A DNA stretch of 64,000 nt, taken from Capnocytophaga catalasegens. Lineage in GTDB: Bacteria; Bacteroidota; Bacteroidia; Flavobacteriales; Flavobacteriaceae. A program made the position numbers and the translations under genes. The DNA is taken from NCBI RefSeq assembly GCF_026005215.1, contig NZ_BPMA01000028.1:1-64000 (forward strand), in the 5' to 3' direction. Shown piece by piece: positions 56,798 to 64,000 of this stretch. How positions within the stretch are numbered: position 1 is the stretch's first letter; the number at the start of each line of letters is the position of its first letter. Below the pieces are notes generated by a model. The model did no database searches, was not told the origin of the DNA, and saw nothing but the letters and a program-made list of their open reading frames with translations.

Positions 56798-58348
56798 ATG
56801 AAAAAGACTATAATAGTAATGGTTGCCACTCTTATTTTGGGAAGTTGCACCAAGAATTTTGAGAGTTTGAATAGAGACCAGTATGGCATAACTGGTAAAG
56901 AATTAGATAGAATTCCACAGGGAGGTAACCAATTGATTGACTTGCAAAAATTGGTACTTCCTGAACAAGAAAACTCATATCAGATGTGTTTTGATATGTA
57001 TGCAACGGTTTATTCAGGATATGCAACCACCAAATTTACAGGAGATTACCAAACATATAATCCGCGTAGTGGTTGGGTAAACTATCCTTTTGATGATACA
57101 TATCCAAAAATCTATAAAGCATACAACGAATTGAAAAAGATTTCCAAAGGAGATTATGACAAGCCTTATTTTGCTTTGGGAAGTATTTATCGAGTGGCTA
57201 TTACACATTGGTTAACAGATACTTATGGACCACTTCCTTATTCAAAAATGAAAGAGGGACAATCGCAAGTTCCTTACGATTCTCAAAAGGATTTGTACTT
57301 GGGCTTTTGTGATGAATTGGTAAAATCCATTGAAGGTTTGAAAAAAGTAGATGTTACCGATAGAGAATATGCCCCGTTTGATAATGTTTATAAGGGAGAT
57401 ATGCAAAAATGGATAAAATATGCTAATTCTCTTCTTTTAAGAATTGCTATCAGAATGTCAAAAGCTGCTCCAGCAGAGGCTCAAAGATATGCCGAATTGG
57501 CAGTAGCACAGGGAGTAATTGTAGCCAATGCTGATAATGCACAACTACAAACGATAGACAATCCTACTTTCAAAGTAAGTGCCTCTTGGGGAGACTCTCG
57601 TGTGGGTGCTGATATTACCGAATATATGAATGCGTTTTCTGACCCACGCCGAGCCAAATATTTCACAGAAGTTTCTACCCGAACTGCTGGTAAAAAGTTC
57701 TTCGGATGTCGCTTAGGAGCTCCTAATATTGGCTTTGTAATAGCTAATTATTCATTGCCTAATTTGCAAAAAAATTCGCCTATCGTATGGATGTCTGCTG
57801 CTGAGGTTGCTTTCCTTAAAGCCGAAGGAGCTTTGAATGGTTGGGCAATGGGAAGTTCTGCGGAGGATTTGTACAAAGAAGGAATAAAATTGTCTTTTGA
57901 GCAATGGGGAGCTGGCGATGCTACCACTTATTTGACAAATTCCAATCAGCGGGGAGCTTTCGTAGATGAGCTAAAAGCAGAGTATAATGCCACATCTTTT
58001 TCATCTCCAATTACAGTAAATTGGGCAGATGCCAATGGAGATAAAGAAAAACAATTGGCTCGAATTATTACTCAAAAATGGATTGCTATGTTCCCTTATG
58101 GTTCTCACGAAGGCTGGGCTGAATGGCGAAGAACAGGATATCCGAACTTACTTCCTTCTGTTGAAAATAAAAGTGGGGGACTTATCAAATCAATCACTCA
58201 AAATGGCGGAAAAGATACAGGCGGAATGCGTAGATTGCCTTTCTCAACCAAAGAATATGAAGGAAGCAATCTGAAAAATATTCAAGAAGCTGTCAGTCTG
58301 TTAGGAGGAGCTGACAATGGAGCCACTGACCTTTGGTGGGCTAAATAG
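56798..58348 (+). CDS. SusD-like (SusD/RagB-type, SusD_2 group) nutrient-binding lipoprotein
   Basis: Glycan-capturing partner of the preceding SusC, 516 residues. Signal with lipobox ILGSC, then TKNFESLNRDQYG. The layout fits the SusD_2 group: VYSGYATTKFTGDY, AITHWLTDTYGPLPYS (a common SusD stretch), PIVWMSAAEVAFLKAEGAL, and QKWIAMFPYGSHEGWAEWRRTGYPNL near the end. It ends DNGATDLWWAK. It starts 17 bp after SusC. It corresponds in position to GpdD. In that system the SusD-like protein contributes to glycoprotein binding at the surface, which is my basis for the role here. Confidence 0.92.
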   Translation: MKKTIIVMVATLILGSCTKNFESLNRDQYGITGKELDRIPQGGNQLIDLQKLVLPEQENSYQMCFDMYATVYSGYATTKFTGDYQTYNPRSGWVNYPFDDTYPKIYKAYNELKKISKGDYDKPYFALGSIYRVAITHWLTDTYGPLPYSKMKEGQSQVPYDSQKDLYLGFCDELVKSIEGLKKVDVTDREYAPFDNVYKGDMQKWIKYANSLLLRIAIRMSKAAPAEAQRYAELAVAQGVIVANADNAQLQTIDNPTFKVSASWGDSRVGADITEYMNAFSDPRRAKYFTEVSTRTAGKKFFGCRLGAPNIGFVIANYSLPNLQKNSPIVWMSAAEVAFLKAEGALNGWAMGSSAEDLYKEGIKLSFEQWGAGDATTYLTNSNQRGAFVDELKAEYNATSFSSPITVNWADANGDKEKQLARIITQKWIAMFPYGSHEGWAEWRRTGYPNLLPSVENKSGGLIKSITQNGGKDTGGMRRLPFSTKEYEGSNLKNIQEAVSLLGGADNGATDLWWAK

Positions 58349-58377
58349 TTTATTCACAAACAAAAATACATTTACCG

Positions 58378-59424
58378 ATGAAAAATATAATATGTATCTT
58401 AGCTTTACTTGTCGTAGCGTGTAATAAAATCGAACCGATTGAAATTGTTGCACCTGAAAGAGATATTGATACTCAGACACTAAAACAATACAAATCGCAA
58501 TTGCAAAACAGACTTATCACGATGGGAATGTTTTACAATTGGGGGCAAGAAAGTGGTGCTTTTCTGAAAAGTACGCCAGATAGTTTAGATGTAATTGTTC
58601 TGAAAAACAATTATTTGCAAATGAATGATATTTTAAAAAATGATTTAAAATTTGTTCAAGAGAAAAAAGCAACCAAAGTTCTTGTAGGAATTGAATTGGA
58701 AACCTTTTATCAGGAATATGAGGCTGAAAAAGAACAAAAAATAACTACAAGCAAAGCCGAAAAAGAGCAAGAATGGAAGGTTACCAACGAACGCCTTTCT
58801 GCTGATGAGAAAAAAGAAATATTGCAACAAATTGAACAAACTATTACAAATAATTTGATTAAAGAAGCAAAAGAAAAACTAATGCAACAAGCCACTACCG
58901 TTGTTCAATTTGCAAAAAATAACGGATTTGATGGCGTTAGTATCGAATTTCCACAAAATTTGAATGAAGTATATTCTGCTGAAAATCTTGATAATTTTTT
59001 AGCCGAAATTACAAAAGAGGCGGGCAAAGGAAAAAATCTTCTTTTAGTGATTGAAAATCCATACGGAGAAAGAGGAGAAACAACAGACGTTAAACCCATT
59101 GATTCAGCAAATTGGATTGTATATCGCCAAAAAGGAAAAGCGTTATTCAAAAATTTTGATGAGCAGGCTCAAAAATGGGCTTCTTTCCGATATTTACCTT
59201 CGGTTGACTTCGGCGAAGAAGATTTGGCAGAAGGCTTTGCAGACACCAAAATCTTTGCTCCTAGTGGAAGACTTCCTCGAACCATCGATGTAATTAACTG
59301 GAACGCTACTAATAAGGGAGGAGTAGCATATTACCACATCGAGAAAAATTATCACGATATTGTAGGAAATGTTTCCTTTAAAACCTTGCGAAATGCAATC
59401 GGTAAAATACAATTAACGAAATAA
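58378..59424 (+). CDS. GH18-like lipoprotein without catalytic residues (putative glycan-binding protein)
   Basis: Lipoprotein of 348 residues, lipobox VVAC, then NKIEPIE. The second half resembles the GH18 endo-beta-N-acetylglucosaminidase barrel. In the key strand it reads D185-G-V-S188-I-E190-F-P192, where an active enzyme has DGxDxDxE, so both the catalytic Glu (now Pro192) and the assisting Asp residues are lost. Residues about 100-165 form a charged, probably coiled-coil insertion rich in Lys and Glu (YEAEKEQKITTSKAEKEQEW). It most likely binds N-glycans rather than cutting them, like the non-catalytic GH18-like proteins in related loci. It lies 29 bp after SusD. Confidence 0.8.
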   Translation: MKNIICILALLVVACNKIEPIEIVAPERDIDTQTLKQYKSQLQNRLITMGMFYNWGQESGAFLKSTPDSLDVIVLKNNYLQMNDILKNDLKFVQEKKATKVLVGIELETFYQEYEAEKEQKITTSKAEKEQEWKVTNERLSADEKKEILQQIEQTITNNLIKEAKEKLMQQATTVVQFAKNNGFDGVSIEFPQNLNEVYSAENLDNFLAEITKEAGKGKNLLLVIENPYGERGETTDVKPIDSANWIVYRQKGKALFKNFDEQAQKWASFRYLPSVDFGEEDLAEGFADTKIFAPSGRLPRTIDVINWNATNKGGVAYYHIEKNYHDIVGNVSFKTLRNAIGKIQLTK

Positions 59425-59437
59425 ATTTTAAACTGAA

Positions 59438-60631
59438 ATGAAAATGAAATTTATAAAATTATCAATGATAGCAATAGGCTTTTTATCAATGATAGCCTGT
59501 TCAAGCGAAGAAAAAGAAGGAGGCGAATTGTTCGACCAACAAGCGATTCTTTACAAATTGGAAGGTACAAACAGAAAACAAGCCGATTTTTCTCAAAAAA
59601 CAACTATTTCTGCTTCTGCTGATGAGATTGGTCTTCAAAAAGAAGAAAAATTTGTTGTTGCTTTGGTCAAAGAAAATTCAAAAGACGTTTCTGTTTCGAT
59701 GACACTCAATCCTCAGGAAGTTGAAAAGTATAACAAAGTTTATAAAACAAATTTTCTTCCATTTCCTGAAGAGAATATAACATTGACTTCGCAGCTGAAT
59801 ATCAAAGCGGGAAGCGTAACATCTGATGAAGGAAGTGTAAAAGTTGATATTTCTTCGCAATTGAAAGAAAATACGCCCTATATGTTTGCCGTAACGATGA
59901 ATTCCGCAAGCGGAGCGAGCATTTTGAATACTTCCAAAACATTATTTTATACCGTTGAAGTTGTAAAAGGACTGATAAATAAAACGGTGAAAATAACTCG
60001 CGATGAATATTTCGAGTTAGAAAAGGGAAAATTTACTAATACATCTTTTACGCTTGAAGGGTTAATTTTTGTTGAAAAATTTAGAGGTACCGGTGATACC
60101 GGAGAAGCAGGAATTAGTACTTTTATGGGAGTTGAAGGACAAACTTTGTTACGTTTTGGCGATTCAGGAGTAGACCCCGACCATTTACAAGCTAATGGTG
60201 TGGATATAGGTGTGAAGTTTAAAACCAAAAAATGGTATCACATAGCTTTGGTAGTTAATGGAAGCAAAACAATTGTTTATGTAAATGGTGAGAAAGTAAC
60301 TGAATTTACAAAAAGTGGTGCCCTTTCAGGAGGAAATAATTTCTACATAGGACGTAGTTATAGTGATGGCAGGGGAATTGAAGCCCGACTTTCTGAATTA
60401 AGAGTTTGGAAAACAGCTCGTTCAGCACAACAAATCAAAGAAAATATTTACGAAGTTGATAAAAAAGATACTGATTTATACGCTTATTGGAAAATGAACG
60501 AAGTTGTTAATAGTAAAATTATGGATGCTTCGGGAAATGGATTTAATTTAAAACTAAAAGGACAAGCAGGTAAAAGCGGAGACCAGAAAATTACCATTTT
60601 TGAAGAACCCAGTCCTTTAAAAATTGATTAA
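59438..60631 (+). CDS. DUF1735 plus LamG/concanavalin-like lipoprotein
   Basis: Probable surface glycan-binding lipoprotein of 397 residues. Lipobox IACS is followed by SEEKEG, an acidic stretch that fits surface export. Residues about 35-175 form a DUF1735-like beta-domain (VSMTLNPQEVEKYNKVYKT, KAGSVTSDEGSVKVDIS). Residues about 185-390 form a LamG/concanavalin-like jelly roll (FTLEGLIFVEKF, WYHIALVVNGSKTIVYVNGEKV, FYIGRSYSDGRGIEARLSELRVWKTARSAQQI, YAYWKMNE), the family that binds or cuts glycans. No catalytic signature is seen. It is 13 bp after the GH18-like gene and 21 bp before the active GH18 gene, so it acts in the same surface complex. Confidence 0.85.
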   Translation: MKMKFIKLSMIAIGFLSMIACSSEEKEGGELFDQQAILYKLEGTNRKQADFSQKTTISASADEIGLQKEEKFVVALVKENSKDVSVSMTLNPQEVEKYNKVYKTNFLPFPEENITLTSQLNIKAGSVTSDEGSVKVDISSQLKENTPYMFAVTMNSASGASILNTSKTLFYTVEVVKGLINKTVKITRDEYFELEKGKFTNTSFTLEGLIFVEKFRGTGDTGEAGISTFMGVEGQTLLRFGDSGVDPDHLQANGVDIGVKFKTKKWYHIALVVNGSKTIVYVNGEKVTEFTKSGALSGGNNFYIGRSYSDGRGIEARLSELRVWKTARSAQQIKENIYEVDKKDTDLYAYWKMNEVVNSKIMDASGNGFNLKLKGQAGKSGDQKITIFEEPSPLKID

Positions 60632-60652
60632 CTCTTTTTAAAATTAACTAAA

Positions 60653-62056
60653 ATGAAAAAAATATTTATAACAATACTATCTATGGCTTTTTTGGGAGCC
60701 TGTCAAGATGATTTTGACCCAAAATTTGAGTTGCCTAAACCTGATAATTCTTCGGGAGTTTTTATGGAAAGTTCGCTTATAAACAAACAAGACCCTAAGG
60801 CTTCTGTATCTACTTTTTCGCAAGATGGTGAATATACTTTTGTGGCAGAATTGGGACATCAGGCGAAAGAAGATGGAGAAATATCTTTGATGAAATCCGA
60901 TTTTGAAAAATTGGTGCAGCAATACAATGATTTTAAAGGAGCTAATGATTATTTGCTCCTGCCCGATACAAATTATGAATTTGTAAAAGGTACGTTCAAA
61001 AAAGGTGCTACATCAAGCGAAGTTCAATTAAAAATAAAGGATTACAGGAACTTAGAACAAGGTAATTATATATTGCCTTTGGCGGTTAGTGTAGAAGGAA
61101 AAACATTGTTGCATCCAGTAATTGTTCGTAAAGATGCTGATTATGTGGCTCTTTCCGAAACAAGTAAAAAACCTATGCCGCCTGGAACTTATAATTGCCC
61201 TAATCGTACTGAACCTATGAAAATGGTAGCCTATGTCGAAACCAACGATTGGGACATACGTAATATGGGTCAATTCATTTTGAAAGATAGCAAAAAACCT
61301 ATTTTTGATATGGTGGTTTTATTCGCTGCTAATATGAATTATAATTCAAAAACAGGAAAGCGGTATCTTTATTTTAATGAAAAATTGCAACCTATTGTAA
61401 ATGACCCTGATAAATACATAAAACCTTTACGAGACAGAGGGATAAAAGTAATTTTGGACATTTTGCCTAATCACCAAGGAGTTGGCTATTATAATTTTCA
61501 AAATTATGACGAAGCCTTGGAATTTGCTCGTGAATGCAAAAGATACGCCGACCTATTGGGAATAGATGGTTGGGATATAGATGAAGAATATGCAAAATAC
61601 GAAAAATTACCACAAAAGCCACAAAAAGGGAATATATCTGTTCTTTGGTTTATGCGTGCAATAAAAGAAGTAATGCCTGATAAACTATTAACATTATATG
61701 ATTATGGACATACTTTAAGAGCTAATGAAACTGATGATGTTGGTAAAAAAGCCTCCGATTACATAGATTACGAATGGTCCGATTATAATAGAGTTCATCA
61801 ATCTATGATAGGTTTGCCCAATGAGCGTTACGGGAATAGATCAATAGAAGCCGCTCAACAAGGATTAGGAAATACTGCTTTTGTAGCAAACCAAAATTTA
61901 CAAATTTGCAATGGTTTAATGATGATTTTCAGCATCAATGGAAACCAGATAAAAAATGGAAATGCTGCTCCACAGCTTAGCAGTGCTACTGAATTTTTAT
62001 ATGGAGAAAAGTGTATTTTTGAAGGAAAATACCATAAAGGACCTAAAGATAATTAA
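60653..62056 (+). CDS. GH18 endo-beta-N-acetylglucosaminidase with DUF1735 N-domain
   Basis: Cuts between the two core GlcNAc residues of N-glycans, releasing the glycan from glycoproteins at the cell surface. Lipobox is LGAC, followed by QDDFD, a close match to surface export signals. Residues about 30-165 are a DUF1735/BT_3987-like domain; about 183-460 are the GH18 barrel. The active strand is D305-G-W-D308-I-D310-E311-E312-Y-A-K-Y, which lines up with Endo H DGVDFDDEYAEY, so E312 is the acid/base and D310 assists the acetamido group. DILPNHQGVG and WSDYN are further barrel marks. It matches GpdG and BT_3987 in role and architecture; glycan-type preference is unknown. Confidence 0.93.
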   Translation: MKKIFITILSMAFLGACQDDFDPKFELPKPDNSSGVFMESSLINKQDPKASVSTFSQDGEYTFVAELGHQAKEDGEISLMKSDFEKLVQQYNDFKGANDYLLLPDTNYEFVKGTFKKGATSSEVQLKIKDYRNLEQGNYILPLAVSVEGKTLLHPVIVRKDADYVALSETSKKPMPPGTYNCPNRTEPMKMVAYVETNDWDIRNMGQFILKDSKKPIFDMVVLFAANMNYNSKTGKRYLYFNEKLQPIVNDPDKYIKPLRDRGIKVILDILPNHQGVGYYNFQNYDEALEFARECKRYADLLGIDGWDIDEEYAKYEKLPQKPQKGNISVLWFMRAIKEVMPDKLLTLYDYGHTLRANETDDVGKKASDYIDYEWSDYNRVHQSMIGLPNERYGNRSIEAAQQGLGNTAFVANQNLQICNGLMMIFSINGNQIKNGNAAPQLSSATEFLYGEKCIFEGKYHKGPKDN

Positions 62057-62068
62057 AATTTTACAGCG

Positions 62069-63205
62069 ATGAAAAAGATATTTTTTTATTTACCCATTCT
62101 TTTGTTTTTGATGAATTGTACCAAAGACAATAATCAGGAAGGAAAACCGATTGTAGACCCTATTGAAAAAGTATTAAAACCAACTTCAATAGTAGTAAAA
62201 CAAGGTAATGAGGTTTTAAAAGACATTGTCAAAGACAATAAAATTTTATTAGAAGAAGGTAAGCAGTACAATATTGAAGTTATTTTTGATGAAGATGTTG
62301 AATTGCAAAAAGGAGAATTTCTGAAAATGAAGACAAAAAACCAAAGAGAGTTTTATGCTGATTTTTACGGAAAAAATGCGAATGAAATTAACGAAAAAGT
62401 AGTATTCAAAAAGCAAGGTTATCAAGATTTTGTATTGGAAATAGTACAGGAGCAACTGATTGCAAAATTTTATAAAACTTTTAAATCTCTTTCAGCTCCT
62501 CAAAATAATCTAATCGTTCCCAATCCAGACAAGAAAACGATTACAATTCTGAATGTGAATAAAAATAATACAAATGCACAGATGGAACTTACTTTTCTTA
62601 CCCCTGTTTTTATGGAAAATTTGGTAGAAAACAATCAAGAATTTATCAAAGTAGAAAAAATGGGGGAAGGAGATGTGTACAAAATTATTGTTTCTTCTGA
62701 TAAACTGATAGAAAAAGAAGAACTCATTCTTCCCATTTATTCAATAAATAAAATGCAAAAAGGAACGCAAGTTAGCGAACTTGTTTTCAAAGCAGACAAA
62801 GCTCCGTATTACTTTGATAAAGAAGAATCTTCTTCTAAATTAAACGTTTACAGATATTCTTCTTTTTCCTTTGACGATGGAGAGGATGACGAAGATGATT
62901 CAGAAGATGATGAAGACATAAAAACAGATACAATACTAAATGCTGAATTACAACTGTATCTCAACGGAGAAAAAACTGCTTATATTTTTATAGATAACCC
63001 AAATATCGATTTGGTGGAAAGCTACACTATGGATACAACTAAGAAAGGAAAAATAAATATTACTTTGAAAGATGGAATTCAAAACCTACCACCGAAAACC
63101 TTACATTTCTTTGATGCTTACGAAGGAGAATTGGTAGGCGGGCAAATCGTTAAAAAACAAAATGCTCCTAAACAAGAAATCTCAATTTATTTAACAGGCT
63201 ATTAA
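62069..63205 (+). CDS. Unrecognised lipoprotein with an acidic tract, last gene of the locus
   Basis: I do not recognise this 378-residue protein. It has a signal with lipobox LMNC, then TKDNNQEG. The body looks beta-rich and repetitive, as in binding lipoproteins, with no enzyme motif. Residues 269-283 form a strongly acidic tract (DDGEDDEDDSEDDED) set between Ser-rich and beta segments. The C-terminus (ISIYLTGY) is not the type IX secretion tail. It lies 12 bp after the GH18 gene and before the operon terminator, so it is part of the foraging unit. A surface binding or calcium-dependent role is possible but unproven. Confidence 0.7.
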   Translation: MKKIFFYLPILLFLMNCTKDNNQEGKPIVDPIEKVLKPTSIVVKQGNEVLKDIVKDNKILLEEGKQYNIEVIFDEDVELQKGEFLKMKTKNQREFYADFYGKNANEINEKVVFKKQGYQDFVLEIVQEQLIAKFYKTFKSLSAPQNNLIVPNPDKKTITILNVNKNNTNAQMELTFLTPVFMENLVENNQEFIKVEKMGEGDVYKIIVSSDKLIEKEELILPIYSINKMQKGTQVSELVFKADKAPYYFDKEESSSKLNVYRYSSFSFDDGEDDEDDSEDDEDIKTDTILNAELQLYLNGEKTAYIFIDNPNIDLVESYTMDTTKKGKINITLKDGIQNLPPKTLHFFDAYEGELVGGQIVKKQNAPKQEISIYLTGY

Positions 63206-63227
63206 ACCTAAATTACATAACAATCTA

Positions 63228-63270
63228 TAAAGAAAGCCGAATAGTAGTAATTATTCGACTTTCTTTATTT
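63228..63270 (+). terminator. Terminator of the glycoprotein-foraging locus
   Basis: Stem TAAAGAAAG-CGAATA / TATTCG-CTTTCTTTA with one mismatch bulge, followed by T-rich sequence. Confidence 0.85.
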
Positions 63271-63723
63271 CAAATATAAGAATTTTTTAGATTATTCAAA
63301 ACTTTAAAACACTTTATCCTATCTAAATTTTTTCTGTATGTCCGTTTAGTGTAATATATGATTTTTTTTTGTAATAATTTATCAAAAATATGAAAATATA
63401 ACTATTTGGTTTTCAGTTATATATTTTTACATTTGACTTATAAAATTTAGCAATTATACTCTTTTATTAGTAATAACGAAGATACATTAAATTTTTTTAT
63501 TAAAAACGATATTGCCTTTTGATTGGGCAAAGTTTGAAAAATAAAGGATTCTCTTTGCTTAGTTTGGTACTATGTTAAAAAAATAGTTATCAAATATTAA
63601 AAGTTAAAACAGAATTATATTAAATTTATCACATTTCTATCGTATGAAATATTACAATTTATCAATTAGAAAATTTTGATACGAAAATGCTGAAAAATGA
63701 AATATAGATATTGAGATAAAACA
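63271..63723. other. Very A/T-rich intergenic region
   Basis: About 450 bp with no open frame, RNA gene or convincing promoter that I can support. It separates the foraging operon from the convergent gene at the window edge. Confidence 0.6.
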
Positions 63724-63753
63724 AAAAGAGAAGTATTTTGATACTTCTCTTTT
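63724..63753. terminator. Terminator of the minus-strand edge gene
   Basis: Exact 13-bp stem AAAAGAGAAGTAT / ATACTTCTCTTTT with a TTTG loop, 27 bp beyond the stop of the edge gene. It is symmetrical and can act on both strands. Confidence 0.9.
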
Positions 63754-63780
63754 CTATTGATCTTTAAACTCTAAGAAGTC

Positions 63781-64000
63781 TTATTTCTGGTCTTCTTTGG
63801 TAAAAGCATAACGATACCCTTGTACTTTATTCCAACTTCCACGTGTAAAATCAGGAATTTTGACAGGAGCAGAATTATTTTCGAGCGAAATTCTTGAAAG
63901 TTCAGCAAGCGAAGACCATTCTGCCAAATCATATACATCCATATCCAAAGGAAGTCCATTTCGCAAACAATAGATAAGACGATAATCCATAATATAATCC
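63781..64000 (-). CDS. Gfo/Idh/MocA-family oxidoreductase or GH109-like protein (C-terminal fragment)
   Basis: Only the last 72 codons are in the window; the frame is open to base 64000, reading [30 protein letters not shown] and ending near [19 protein letters not shown]. This tail (short DVYD helix, then the APV..PDFTRG segment) is shared by Bacteroidota Gfo/Idh/MocA oxidoreductases and GH109 alpha-N-acetylgalactosaminidases, which use NAD. A GH109 enzyme would fit a host-glycan feeder, but the catalytic part is outside the window. The gene converges on the foraging locus and has its own terminator. Confidence 0.7.
   Translation of the reverse strand, partial: DYIMDYRLIYCLRNGLPLDMDVYDLAEWSSLAELSRISLENNSAPVKIPDFTRGSWNKVQGYRYAFTKEDQK

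Overview
The window looks like chromosome of a low-GC member of the Flavobacteriaceae (Bacteroidota), most plausibly an animal-associated Capnocytophaga. The evidence is: three SusC/SusD pairs in glycan-foraging loci, a hybrid two-component glycan sensor, the gliding lipoprotein gldH beside ricT, a B-type succinate dehydrogenase operon, many promoters of the Bacteroidota type (TTTG, about 19 bp, then TAnnTTTG), and a locus built like the N-glycan-removing Gpd system of Capnocytophaga canimorsus. Species-level placement is inference.

Region 1 (1-26762, + strand) is a large polysaccharide utilization locus. It has two consecutive SusC/SusD pairs (the first SusC is cut by the window start) and a surface glycan-binding lipoprotein with a duplicated C-terminal module. 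Next come a GH16 lipoprotein and a second lipoprotein carrying two complete GH16 domains. Then follow a GH2 enzyme, a GH42/GH5-clan enzyme, a GH5-like lipoprotein, a LacZ-type GH2 beta-galactosidase and a hybrid two-component sensor/AraC regulator. The likely scheme is surface endo-cleavage by GH16, import by SusCD, and trimming in the periplasm by the GH2/GH42/GH5 enzymes. The substrate is not proven; beta-galactoside-rich host glycans and beta-glucans are both possible.

Region 2 (26982-37892) is mostly housekeeping: ricT-gldH, convergent nanA (sialic acid lyase), a globin-cupin pair, an MFS exporter, pbpC, a 2-hydroxyacid dehydrogenase, an OmpA-family protein with repeated motifs, and a PfkB sugar kinase. 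Region 3 (37959-48905, - strand) is an RND efflux system with its TetR regulator and a Gdx-like SMR transporter. The outer-membrane channel gene is frameshifted in a homopolymer. Five unrelated genes, including pldA and a DUF1016 nuclease, lie between the adaptor and pump genes.

Region 4 (49363-53413) is the sdhCAB operon. A decayed four-helix-bundle (S23-type) gene, bracketed by a 13-bp inverted repeat, sits between sdhA and sdhB. Region 5 (53544-63270) is a compact six-gene glycoprotein-foraging locus: SusC, SusD, a catalytically dead GH18-like lipoprotein, a DUF1735/LamG-like lipoprotein, an active-site-complete GH18 endo-beta-N-acetylglucosaminidase, and an unrecognised lipoprotein with an acidic tract. 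The right edge holds the C-terminus of a Gfo/Idh/MocA or GH109-like protein on the - strand. I saw no rRNA, tRNA, CRISPR array or transposase.
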